DNA of 64,000 nucleotides from Cyanoderma ruficeps (lineage: Eukaryota > Chordata > Aves > Passeriformes > Timaliidae). Below the pieces are notes generated by a model. It was not told the origin of the DNA, ran no database searches, and worked only from the letters and a program-made list of their open reading frames with translations. Positions 25,741-37,603 of the stretch are shown piece by piece; position 1 is the first letter of the stretch, and each line of letters opens with the position of its first letter. Both the position numbers and the translations under genes were made by a program. The stretch covers positions 11,345,472 to 11,409,471 of the forward strand of contig VZDJ01004378.1 in assembly GCA_008694505.1 (NCBI GenBank), written 5' to 3'.

Positions 25741-28700
25741 CCTATACCACCAAATCATAGTTTCCAAAATTCAAAATGACTATAGAAAACAAAAACTGTT
25801 CTTCCCTAATTCTTGAATAGGCAACACTTCACTATCCCAGATGGAGCACTAGGTCATGCAACAGGGTGTTGGACTATCTTGACTTTTAAACTTAAAAGGT
25901 GTGTCTAAAAACTAGGCTCTCCTAAAAATGTGGGAAGAATATGTCAGATCTATCCCAGGAAATCCTAGCTTACAAACCAGCTTTGCTTGCAAAAATGTTA
26001 TGGTATGATACCAACATGCACACATTGGAATGGTTTTGACCACAGCTGCTCCAAAATACATTGGTGTGTTGAATTCTAAATGACCGGCTTGTAGTTTCTT
26101 CTACATGCATTATTTATGATGAAGATTGTTTTCTTTTTTTTGTATCCCAGAAATAATTTTCTCTTGTCTTTCTCTAGACCCCACCATAGACATTGAGTTG
26201 AGTTTTGCTCATTCAGTATTGTCATTTATTTTACACATTCCTTTTTTTCTTTTGCTATCTTATTATGGCAGTATCCCTAGGTACAGTACATGGCAACACC
26301 ACCACCCTGGTATCATTTCTACTGTAAAACTATAGGGTCACAATTCCAAAGCCAAAATGGTTTTGATATAAAAGGGATAAAGACAAAAAGTAGGAAAAGT
26401 TATTTAAGCAATAAATGTATGCTTCACATATTGTACACATCTGCGTCTGTGGATTGCCAGAGATGACTCCTTGCGGTTGCAAGGAAACAGATGACAGACA
26501 TTACAGAAGTAAAAAATGTGAAAGGACAGGGAAGGGAATTAGGTGCTGGAAAATGGGAGGCAGAGTGGACAGAGTGAATGAGACTGTGCAGCTGAAAGCT
26601 GGGAAGAAGAACATCCAACAGCAAGGTCAATGGCACAAATGTTGTAAAACTGCAGTTTTTCCATGCCCAGAAGTAGTCAGCCATGGGGCAGTAATGCAAT
26701 ACTACATATGCAATTCAAATGACAGGATCTTTCAGGTAACATAAACTGAAAAAATGTGTGAGGAATGACTGGTAAGGAAAAACATGACAGTTTCTTTTCC
26801 TAATCAATGACATCCTTTAGCTCTCTCACTGGAAGCACAGGCATGTGGCTGATGCTTTATGTCCTGGATTCTCATGGTCTGTCTGTATTTCAGTAAGACA
26901 TTCACCTAAGCTTCTTGCATTTCTTGCAGTTCTACTTTTAAAACATTGTGCTGTTGATGTTTCATCCAGGAAATATTTTTGTAAATCTCTCACATACTTT
27001 CAGCAAATGCTTGTGTACATTGGCTGACTTCCTGGAATAGTTTTAAAATATAATTCTTCTGAAGGGCATCTCCTTACAACTGAAAACATGCCTTACAACA
27101 ATAAAACCTCAATCACCAGTCTTACCTTCCTAAAGTATTACATGTTGATCTCACTTTACTGATGGGTAAATCCCAAAAGGGTAATTCCAGAAGGCCCAGG
27201 TTGCTATAGAATTATGTAATAGATAGTTAATGCAGCATTGGTTGCTAAGATCTGCTACCTCACTTTCCAATTAAAATATGCGTTTAAAATTTGTTATTCC
27301 TGGTTAGACACAGCTGAACTACAGTTATTGCATGACAAGAACCTGGAAACCTTCCAGCTTTCACTCATCATTGGAAGACTGATTATATTGTATTTAAAGA
27401 CATTTAAGTAATGCAAAATAGGCCCCTATTAAGCCTGTCATCATTATCAGAGTTAGTATTTCATATTAAGTGTTTAACCTCACCCCATTGTTCATCAAAA
27501 TCAAAAGAAAATGGTGCACTGTCCTATGATTCGCTCCGTCTCCATGAACTCATGGAAATGCCAGCATGCAGGTTAGTTCAGCAAACATCCCTCCTGGCGA
27601 CAGCCAGCCTCCCCGTGATATCTCTGCCTTCACTCATCAAATGCTTTGTTTGTTCACAGCTTTGGACACTGTTATTTAATTCACATCAAGTTGGTTGCCA
27701 GTGGGTGGGCAGTTTGTTTGCCTTCTCTAAGATGCCTGCCAGGCTTGCTTCAGAAGAGCCTGAAGAGCAGCCCTTGCCAGAGGTTCTGGCATATTAGCCG
27801 CTGGAGGCTTCTGGAGCTGAAACAGGAAGCAAGAGAAATCTCCTGCAGGCAAATGATAGGTTGTCCATGAGGAATTCTGTAGATGGAAGGCAGCTGAATC
27901 ATGGTTCATACTGTGATTATGACTGCTTTCACAGCTGCCTGTAAATAGAACTTGAGGTACAACCTAAAGGGTCCTAAATGATTCTGATGCTGATGCACAC
28001 AAGTAGACAATCAGAGTAATATTATACCTTACTGCAGCCAGGGCTTTGGAGCACTCTCAAAATGATCAGACTTACTACTATGTACTGTCTAGCTCATGCT
28101 CCCATTTCCTGCCTTATTGAGGAGCATCTGGGAAAGTGGCCAGGAACAAGCTGGTTTCTCCAAAAGAGACATTCAAGGAGCTCTCACCTTCTGCTGGCTT
28201 CCTCCGGGGCTCCTGAGACACAGGCAGGAAGAGGGCTGAAGTCTGCATACCTTGCTGCAGTCCTCTCCCACATAACACCTTTCCTGAAAGCTCCTCAGAG
28301 TTTGCCCAAATGTGCATTCATCACACTCCTGGGTCGGGTGCAGTGACCCAGGGCAAGATCTGTAGGAGTCCTAAAACTAAACCACTCAGCCGAGGCCTTT
28401 TAAAATCCAAATTACAGGAAAATAAAGGGCTGAGACTCAGAAATTTCAAGCTCAGGAAGAAAGCATGGAGCTGTGGAGGTTTCAGTCTCCCCTCAAAATC
28501 TTTTCCATGGTAGCCCAGTTCATAAGGAAGCTGTGTTTCAGCAGACACCCATGCTGCTCTTGCTCAATTTCCCTGGTGGCAGTGAGTGTGGGTGCACATG
28601 CACAGCCCAGCCATAATCAGGATGAGCCTCCCAGACATCAGCTCTTCTGGCCACAACCTGCAGGACATCATCATTCCAAGAAACTCAGGTAAAAGTTAAC

Positions 28701-29441
28701 TTTGCAATGAAATGTACAGCCACTGATCAATCCCCCACCTTAGATGCTACATTAGTATTCTGTAGACGCAAATTTCAGGATGAAACTTTAAGCTTCTTTT
28801 GAATACAGTCAGGCCTTGAGAAGTATCATAATTGTAGGTGCTTGATACACAGGTAAAACACCTCAATCAAGAATATTTTTTTCCTGTGTTGAGACTGTGC
28901 CATCTACCTAGTCCTGGGAAAACATGGCTTAGACAGGCATCGCTGGTGCACTTGAGCCCATTGTCAGTTTTGGAAACAATGGTCCAGGTTTTTTTCTTGA
29001 AAGTAGATCAGAGTGGACACCACAGCTGTGGCTGTACCACTCTTCATTTATTCACGCCATCTTCTTCGAACAGAGACAAATGAATAAAGATCATACAATC
29101 ATAGAAATGGTGGGAAGGGATCTTAAACATTTTCTAGTTCCAACTCCTTTGCCATGGGCAAGGACACCTTCCACTAGATCAGGTCACTCAAAGTCATGTC
29201 CAAACTGGCCTTAAACACTTCCAGGGATGGGCAGGCACAACGTCTCTGGGTAAACCCTTCCTGTGTCTCACCACTCTCACAGGGAAGAATTTCTTCCTAG
29301 TATCTAGTCTAATCTACCCACTTTCAGTGTAAAGCCTTTATCCCCTGTCCTATCATTACATGTCCTTGAGAAAAGTCCCTCTCCAGCTCTCTTGTAACCC
29401 CCTTCAGGTACTGGGAGGCTGCAGAAAGGTCTCCCCAGAGC

Positions 29442-29740
29442 AAACCTGCGGAGGTGCACTCGATGGCAGTGTCCATGTCACTGACAGAGATGTGTCACAG
29501 CACCGGTCCCAGCACTGACCCCTGTGGAACACCACTTGGCACTGGGCTCCACTTGGATATCGAGTCATTGACCACAACCCTCTGAATGTGACCACCCAGC
29601 CAATTCCTTATCTGCTGGGTAGTCAATCCATTAAATCCATGTCTCTCCAGTTTAGAGACAAGGATGTTGTGTGGGACAGTGTAAAATGTTTTGCACAGTT
29701 CCAGGTAGATTATGTCAGTTGGTCTTCAATAATTTGTGTT
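29442..29740 (-). pseudogene. CR1 ORF2 remnant (RT palm, lacking catalytic box)
   Basis: Minus-strand translation runs from a [20 protein letters not shown] segment through a [13 protein letters not shown] segment to the [16 protein letters not shown] motif, and then to DMDTAIECT, which in CR1 leads directly into the FADD catalytic motif. Here the sequence instead jumps into the end of ORF2, so both catalytic aspartates are gone. Upstream, a second loss near 29740-29765 removed the segment between the YRP motif and the palm. Confidence 0.8.
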
Positions 29741-29765
29741 GTCTGTCATGAATTGCCTCCTTACT

Positions 29766-30834
29766 TTTCATGTGCCTTAGCACAATTTCCAGGAGGATCT
29801 GCTTCATGATCCTGCCAGGCACGGAGGCAAGATTGGCCTGTAGTTCTCCAGGTCTTCATGTTTTCCCTTTTTAAAACTGGGTGTTCTGTTTCCCCTTTTC
29901 CAGTCAATGGGAACCTCATGGGACTGCCATAACGTCTTAAATATGATGGACAGCTTAGCAACTTCATCTGCTGGTTCCCTAAGGGCCTGTACATTGATCT
30001 CATCAGATCCCATGGCCTTGTGCACCTTCAGATTGCTTAGATGGTCTCAAACAGGATCTACAGTGGGTGGTTCTTCACTCTCCCAGTCCCTGCCTGTGCT
30101 CTCTGTGATGTGGGTGGTGTGCTTGGAGCAGTTCCCTGTGAAGACTGAGGCAAAACAGTAATTGAGTATCTCAGAGTTCTCTATATCCCAGGTAACCAGG
30201 TTTCCTCCTGGAGAGGGCCTACATTTTCCTTAGTCTTCCTTTCATCATCAACATACCTATACAAACTATTCATGTCACTCCTGATGTCCCTGCCCAGATT
30301 TAATTCTATCAGGGCTTGAGCTTTCCTAACCTGATACTTGGAGGCTTAGACAATTTCTCTATATTCCTTCTACATTATCTGTGCCTGCTTTCATCCTCTG
30401 TAGGTTTCCATTTTGTGTTTGAGTTTGTTCAGGTGCTCCTTGTTCATGCATGGAGGTCTCCTGGCATTTTTGATTTACTTTCTCTTTATTGGGATGCATT
30501 ACTTTCGAGGTTGGAGGTGATCCTTGAATATTAACCATTTCTCTTGGGCCCCTCTTCCCTCCAGGGCTTTATCCCAGGGCACTCTGCCAAGCAGATCCCT
30601 GAAGAGGCCAAAATCTGCTCTCCTGAAGTCCAGGAAAGGGAGCTTGCTGTTCACCCTCTTCTTCTCCCTAAGGATCTTACTTTCCACAATTTCAGGGTCA
30701 TTGCAGCCCAGCCTGCCCTTGAGCATCACGTTCTTCACCAGCCCCTCCTCCTGCATGTGAACAAGGTCCAGAATAGGCCTGCTCCTCACTGGTTTCTCTA
30801 TCATTTGGAGAAGGTTATCACTAGCATATTCCAA
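29766..30834 (-). pseudogene. CR1 ORF2 remnant (linker and RT fingers)
   Basis: This is the better preserved coding part of the CR1 copy. Minus-strand translation of 30834-30499 gives the region between endonuclease and reverse transcriptase, including LLQMIEKPVRSRPILDLV and EGRGAQEKWLIFKDHLQ. The segment near 30025-29804 gives the reverse-transcriptase start (KAMGSDEINVQALREPADEV, then a run through DWKRGN to ENYRPI). These parts are in different frames, with stops between them. In an active element the protein would reverse-transcribe CR1 RNA at the target site; this copy cannot. Confidence 0.85.
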
Positions 30835-32121
30835 GAAAGCTCATACTAGAAATCTAGGGTTACTTACAGCAATGTCTAGCAATGCAGCCTGGGAAGGACA
30901 CACATGTGGATCTCACTAGTGGGAGGAGGTGAGTTTCCCGCAAGTCTAATCAAAGAAAGAGAAATCACACAATGTGATACTTATTACACTTGTGTGCTGT
31001 GAAACAAGGAAACACATATGCTTTGTACTCAGCTCAGAGAATGAGCAGAAACAACTGTGCTGCAGCTCCTTGGTGCCTGCTCAACAGGATTTTGTTCAAT
31101 GCAAGATGATAACAAGTTAGTAGGTATTTCCTGCTTAACAATTACATGAATAAAAAGCAGAGCAGCACATGCCAGACATCAGCTAAATGTGGCCAGCTCC
31201 CAGCCAGGCAAATACACCCTAGCAACAGATCATAAACCAAACACCAGAACAGCAGCACTGGTGACCAGAGTAAGACAAAAGCTTTTGTAAGTAATGGAGA
31301 CACTATGTGTAGTCAGGTGACAGACAACCTTCAGGATGGCAAGTAACTCCTCTGCAGCTATCAAACCAGCTCACTGAAAACCCAGAGCAAGAAAATACTC
31401 TTTTCTCTTTTTTCAAGAAGGACTGTCTTGAGATACCTCAAGTCCAAATGACTACAGATGGAAGAAAACAGCTGCACTAAGGAAAAAAAACAACTTCCTC
31501 TCAGCCCCAATCAACTGGCTCAGCACATGCCATAATAGCATCCTGGTTCTACCATCATGATTTATTTTTTGGTATTTTCACTACATCAAAGAAGTGATTT
31601 AAGACATAACATTTGTTCGAGTGATTGCTGCCAGAAAATGCATTGAGTGCTCTGCCTTGACTAACTGAAGCTGCAGCAGAGCCTGAAGCAGTGTTTAGAA
31701 AGGTATGAGTTGTCTCCCCTATGGCTGTTCAGTGAAAATGTTTGGGATGTTAAGTGCCATTAACTTGTCAGAGCTTAAATTCTTCAAAATGGCAGAGGGG
31801 AGATGACAGGAAAGGATGAACTATCACTGCCCTGACTCTGTCATGTAGGAAAATGGGAAAAGTCCTTTCTAGGTCTGTGAAAAGATTCAGTTGGAAAAGT
31901 TTGAACATTTTATTTCAAGAGAACTAAAAGTAAATATTTTGATATTTCATTTTGAAATGACATATTTCCTTTTGATAGAAACTTGTATCTTGCAGAAAAG
32001 AAAAACATGCAGAGCATATCAGTAGGAAACCAAAGCATTATTTAAAAATGTTTCATTTCACTTCTGGAAAAAAAAATTACTATGCGTTTTTTCATTGACA
32101 TGCCAGAAGCAATACTGGCGC

Positions 32122-32138
32122 TTTTTTTTTTTTTTTTN
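32122..32138. repeat. Poly-T run ending in an N
   Basis: Sixteen T residues are followed by one undetermined base. The N probably marks an unresolved homopolymer length. No retroposon body with a polyadenylation signal is seen on the minus strand next to it. Confidence 0.9.
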
Positions 32139-33149
32139 GAAGGAAACAAAAACTCCTGAATATTTTTAAAGTTAAGCTCAATTGCAAAAGTTATTTCAAC
32201 TATCTCCTAATTTAGCTATAAGTACATTATTTTCCAGGTTTTTAAGGAGACCTGAACAGTTGCATTTAGTGATACCCCAGGCATGCACATTTGGAAGAGA
32301 AATGCCATTTCCCCCCTTCTTTTTTCCTTCTACCTGACCTTTTCTCAGAAATAAACCCCCAAGCAGACCTGACAGCCCTTCTAGTGAATGACCCAATTTA
32401 GGTAGCAAATCTCATCACTTCCATCCATCCTGCTCATATTGTGACCCAGGGCGGTGCTGGTGCTGAGCTGGGTGGTCCTGTGCAGAGGACCTGTAGCAAA
32501 GATGTAGCAGGCCTAGGCGGACTCAGCCCCCAGTTTTATTTCCAGGAACAGGAGGAGCAGCAGGTCACAGTGAGGGGAGCAGCAGCATCAGGGCACAATG
32601 GACAGCATGACCATAGTGCCACCTTAAAATGCCAGGGCTGCACCTTTCCAACCTGTGTTAGGGCTCCAGGGCTGGACTGTGTTTGGTAAATGAGCTTGAC
32701 AGACCACCACTGTCTTTCCTTCCCTCTCAACAGCTGAATTTGCAATATTAAAAAGGGCAATTTAGAGGAAATTCAGGAAAACAAAAAAAACACTAAGAGC
32801 AATAAAACCCCAGCTGATATTTTTCACTCAGGCAGAAAGATCCCCGACCACCAGTTTTTCCTGCTCTGCATTTACATGTCCAGCTCCTTCTTTTGTGCTC
32901 TCTGGTCAGAAACAAAGCCAGTACAGAGCACCCCAGTGAGATGGAACAAGGACACTGCTGAAGTTACCAAAATGAGACTTTGGAGACAGAACCCACTTTT
33001 GGTTCCCTCCTAAGCTTATGAGTGGCTGCAGGCAATTTCCCAGGTCTCGTTTCATTAAAGTCATTCCCCAGGAGCTGAACTTAATTACTTCAGTGGGATT
33101 CATGTATGTTCTTAAGTATTTTCCCAAATCAGAACCTTAATTGCTCTGT

Positions 33150-33300
33150 GCCTTTGCTGCCCATCTGCGAGATAGGTTTCATGTTTGCATTCTCCCGTGC
33201 TCCAGCTATTGAGATTTGCATTCTCCCAGTCGAAGCCTGTCTCGCGGTCCCTGTCTGTTCAGTACTTGGTCTGATAAGGCTGAGGTTGCACTCAAGCTAT
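33150..33300. promoter_or_regulatory. Candidate regulatory element with paired octamer-like motifs
   Basis: TTTGCATTCTCCC occurs twice, at 33184-33196 and 33215-33227, with starts 31 bp apart, about three turns of the DNA helix. The second copy is preceded by A, giving ATTTGCAT (33214-33221), the POU/octamer consensus. Several CpGs lie nearby (CTGCGAG, CCCGTG, GTCGAAG, CTCGCGG), unusual in this CpG-poor window. The phased pair suggests cooperative binding, but this is inference; a chance duplication is the alternative. Confidence 0.25.
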
Positions 33301-34436
33301 TTTTGGGGTCCTGTCACATTTCACATGTGTAGAAGCCATGCTCCAAAACCTGATGGCCTTTCTGTGGCTTTTGTGCCTCTAACGGTGACAAAATAAGTTA
33401 CTTGTTGACTTGGGAGCAACACCGCAAGTGTTCTTTTTTACTTTAACACCATCACAAATAGAATAATTACATGGCACTTTGAGACAATTTGCTGAAGATG
33501 TTCACACATTTCAAGAGGATAAAATTACTTTATCCAAAGCAATTACAAAATAGCTAATTAGTGTAACTGACTAGTGAGCTCTTACAAATGTGCTTTGTGG
33601 AGATGCTGCTTTTAGTGCCAGACAACAAGCCTCCAGTTTATGAGCTATTTTCAGGTAATGAGGAAACTCTTGCAATGCAATAAACACATTCTTTTCATCT
33701 GAGATTTTCTTAGCCAAGATGTGCATAGATTCCCAAATTAATAAATCAGTGTTCTTTCCCCATGCCTTCCTTACAGCCTTATTCCACCATGGCAACTTTG
33801 TCAGGTGAGCAGCAAGATAATCACTGGAGCAGCTGGGCCACAGGTTGGTGAGAGGAAGGACAGGCAGGACATCATCACACTTGGCACAGAACAGACCAGG
33901 GGCACCTCCAAGGTGAACGTGTTCGCTGCTGTGCCCTCTCTGCAGTCTCTCCTGTGTATTCAGGACCACAGAAAACAGCTTTGGAAGAGCTTTCTAATTC
34001 TGATATAAGGATTAAACACCAATTAATCCTTTCTGTCATGTCCCCCTGCATGCTGAGAAAAGACCTGTGGGTAAAAAAGGGGTTATCTTGGCCCTGCTGG
34101 CTTGCCATGTGAGACAGTGGGATCCATGAGAACAGAAGGGACTTCATTTCAGTGATTCATGTTTAGATTCTACTAGCTGATAAAAAAATGAACATGGACA
34201 AAATATCTCTGCAAAAATACTAGTTTAAAATTCTATGGGGAGAACAACCATGTGTGGAGAAAAATGCAGTTTCTGAGTTGTTGGAGTTTTATTTTCAGAC
34301 AAAAGGTATCCATTATGTATGCAGTAATTGTTGCAGGCTGTGAAATTAGTCTTAAACATAAGTGATGGACAGGAGTGACATAGTTTTACAGAATTAATAA
34401 AATACAAACTGGAGAGAAAGTGAGTCCCTGGGATTT

Positions 34437-34438
<2 letters not shown>

Positions 34439-34472
<34 letters not shown>

Positions 34473-34485
34473 NTTTTTTTTTTTT
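34439..34485. repeat. Long poly-T run (47 positions, one N)
   Basis: An almost pure T tract interrupted only by an N at 34473. It opens a lysine-only frame on the minus strand that is not a gene. No AATAAA lies just upstream on the minus strand, so it does not look like a processed-transcript tail. Confidence 0.95.
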
Positions 34486-37420
34486 GAGAGCTGTTAAAGC
34501 AATTGCTAGTGGAACATTACACCTCAGTGTAGATCTAGGGACATTTTGCAATAAATAACTTTTATAAAAAATTCCACACTATGAATTTAGCATACAATTT
34601 TAAACCATCTGTGCACTGTCACTCTAAGACTGAGATCTCACTTATTTGTGTATTTTATCCATATGATCTGATGTAAGTGGGAATAGGAAGAAAACATTAA
34701 AGACTTCATTAAAAGCAGAGACAACACAGATAAGCATTTCATTCTTAGTGGGTATAAAATTTCTTTCATTTCATTTTAAAACCACATCCAGATTTAGGGT
34801 CCTCTTCATCTGTGCCATAAAAGCTAGAATTTATGTTTATAGAGCTACAAAAGCATGGATATTTTGTACATTACACTTCACAAAGTGGAAAACAGACAAT
34901 TCTATTCCTTTTGCCCATATAATTAGGGGAGAAACTGTGGAATACGCAGGTATTTTTTTAGTTATAACTTCTATTTTACAAATTTGCTAGTGTTTTGGAT
35001 TGATCTTTCTCTTACAAATGAATGAAACTGTAGCAAATCTGTTTCAAAACCAAATGCCTTCCTTTGGCTGTCTCTTACTCCATGCAGACCTCTGATAGCA
35101 CTGTGTTAATGCTGTAAGTGAAATATAAGACCATTATGCACATCTGGTCTACGGATATGTAGGAAACTCATACTCTTAATAACTGACAATTCCAAATGTG
35201 ACCTCCATATTTCTGAATACCCAAATTATAAGTAGGTAATCAATCTAAGGTGAATTCAGTCTAGGAAAACAGAATGAGATGAACTAAAATAATCATGGAT
35301 TATTAGGCATTACATGTTAGCTCTTACTGATGATATCTTCCTTTGCTGGTTCATCCATTGCTCCAAGCAGTAATGTAGTAATGTTGCCTCCATTAAAACA
35401 TTTGGCTACCTTGGATACACTCTGGACTACCTTACAGTTCATATATATATCTTAGGCCAGAATGGAATAATTTTTGCCACCTGTAAAAGGCTGTTCTCAT
35501 AAAGAAGATCTCGTTCCTTATTTTTAAATGCATCAAGCAGCCATTTTAAAAAAATGCTTGCCTAATCAATTTATTTAAAACTTCTCAGTCATGATACAAT
35601 AATAACTACATATTCCCAGTTAATAACATACATGTTTACTACACTCCTCTAATTTAAAATCTTTTGCAAGGAGCTAACACCTGTCACAGTTAGAGCTCCA
35701 TCACTTGGTGTAGCTCACTCCTACTGACAACCATAGCATGACAAGTTGACTCGTAGACATCAATAGCAAACTATGGTCTGGAGTATTTTCTTCCCCATTT
35801 TCTTAATGTCTTGCCATTTTTTTAACAAGTTGTTGATAAGAAGCAATAAATCTACTCAAGTGCTGACAGGGACAATCCAGACAATTATTTCTCTCTGACT
35901 GAGATAGAACAGGTTTTCTTGGTTTGTTTATTTGTTGAACATTATCTAACACTGATTCTCCCCTGTATGTGAGAAATTTACTATGTGTTGCCCTCTGGCA
36001 GATGTTTGAGACAGTGTCATCCTACACTAAAGCTGTATATTTAGGCATACAGAGGGGTCTAGACTTGGTAATCATCGTTAATGTATGTGTCAGCTTGTGG
36101 TTTATGTGCTTGCTCCAGCATAATAGATACTCTTTCACCCAGATGGGAGACCCACTAAACCCAAGAACTTCACTAAATTACACAGCTGCTATACCTGCTA
36201 GGTCTTTCCTGACAGTCCTGGAAAAGATATAGCATGTGCAGGTTTCACTAGGCCAGCATTCCTGCCACCCTCTCCATAGCTAGGGCTCTTTCCAACACCT
36301 TTTCAGATGCCCTTGTCTTGAGAAAGACAGCTGGTAGCTGGAGGAAGCATGTCTTTGTGCTTTAGCCCTGACCAGCAAATGCATACCCTGCATGTTCCCT
36401 CCTAAATACCTCTGTAAGTGCTGGGACAGATAGAACCATTCAGCATGAATCACTTTTGTTCAATAAATATGTCATTGCAATAGTGCAGCATCATGCAAGT
36501 GCAACATCCTCTATATAATAAGTACACTCAAAAATTACTCTAAGATTCCACTATCAAAGATTAGTAGAGTTGTTCTTTACCATTTTTAAAAGTGCACATC
36601 CATTCCTGTGCTCCTGTGTTCATTATACTCTGATTTGTCATAGTAAAACTTGTTGCATCATGGCCTTATCTGAGTTCATTGCCAAACCTGACCATCTTTG
36701 TGACCATCTTTGTGTCCTGCTGCCCCATCCTCTTTCTGTTTCCCACCACTTGTCAGAATGCACTGCCATGGGATGCAAACTGGGATGAAAATGGTATGAA
36801 AATGCATATGAAATTGTCTCCAAATTGCAGATGCTTCTGACAAGATAATTAAACTACAATGACAGCTGAACACTAAGAATAGACACAAAAATAAAGATGG
36901 TACTCTGACTTCTGCAGGAAATAAGAAACATTTTCTGCTTTCATTTCAGAGTATTAGAAAACATTCTCAAATATTTTGGAATGAAAGGCTGTTATTTCTT
37001 GGAGGGTGATATTTTCTCCTTATTCTAGGAGACTGGCTGTGCTGGGGAAAATCTCATGGAAGGAGAGACTGCCTGATGGTGAGATGCCATCCAGACGGTA
37101 ACACCTCACTGCCGGTTATGTAGACTTTGAAATCTAAAAATGGGTTTCCCCCATGTGCCCTGTTGGCTGCTAACTTCTTCTCTGGTGCCATAAAAGTGTG
37201 GATGTGTTTGAGATTTACCAGCAAAGCCCACAGAGACTGAATTTCCTGCTGCTACACACAAATAAATTGCCTGAAGGTGTGACAGCATTGAGATGGGTGG
37301 CCACCTGAGCCTGGTGCCTATTTGAGGCATATCATGCTCATCCTCTCTGTACTGGAAAACTCTGCACTAGCTGGACTGGACTTGCAGGATGGAAGACTGC
37401 TCCCCTCCACTGCTACGTAA

Positions 37421-37603
37421 TAGAATAGAATCATAAAATCCTAGTGTAGTTTGGATTGGAAAGGACCTTTAAAGATCACGTAGTCTAACCCCCTGCAATG
37501 GAAAGGGACATCTTGAAATATATCTGATTGCTCAGGGCCCTCTCCAATCTCATCTTGAATATTTGCAGGGATGGGGCATCCAACACTTCTCTGGGCAACT
37601 TAA
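37421..37603 (-). mobile_element. CR1 LINE 3'-end fragment
   Basis: AATAGAATAGAATCATAAAATC is the decayed CR1 tail at the left edge. It is followed by TTTGGATTGGAAAGGACCTT, AAAGATCACGTAGTCTAACC and a GGGATGGGGCATCCA segment, the order seen in avian CR1 3' untranslated regions read on the opposite strand. It is a short, 5'-truncated minus-strand copy with no coding domain. Divergence is moderate. Confidence 0.88.

Larger units (their letters stand above)
19013..29087. other. Unique AT-rich non-coding DNA
   Basis: No confident gene or transposon. It contains a candidate regulatory motif cluster near 21150-21260 and a coding-like but broken tract on the minus strand between about 24320 and 25740, both described separately. 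Short A-runs occur at about 22909-22920 and 23577-23588. Remaining open frames (128 codons at most) show no family signature. Confidence 0.5.
29088..30890 (-). mobile_element. CR1 LINE, 5'-truncated, with part of ORF2
   Basis: This is the longest mobile element of the window, on the minus strand. Its 3' end lies at the left (decayed tail around 29088-29105), followed by the conserved CR1 3' region. Reading the minus strand from about 30890, it holds the linker before reverse transcriptase (LDFRRADFGLFRDLLG is near 30600), then the first reverse-transcriptase motifs (ADEVAKLSIIF, DWKRGN and FKKGK near 30025-29870), then the palm region with [15 protein letters not shown] and a [14 protein letters not shown] motif near 29530. 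The frame is broken by stops and frameshifts. The catalytic FADD box is missing because of a deletion at about 29441. The endonuclease domain is absent, so the copy is dead. CR1 normally inserts 5'-truncated, which explains the missing start. Confidence 0.93.
30891..37420. other. Unique AT-rich non-coding DNA
   Basis: No gene is recognised. The stretch contains T-runs with embedded single Ns at 32122-32138 and 34439-34485, and a candidate octamer-motif element near 33150-33300. The 132-codon frame on the minus strand at 33571-33969 has no recognisable domain and lies in a region without splice-site support. Confidence 0.55.

Noticed and set aside
33571..33969. 132-codon minus-strand frame
   Set aside because: No domain or exon structure seen.
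34439..34485. Poly-T run as the tail of a minus-strand processed pseudogene
   Set aside because: No AATAAA or protein-like sequence next to it on the minus strand.
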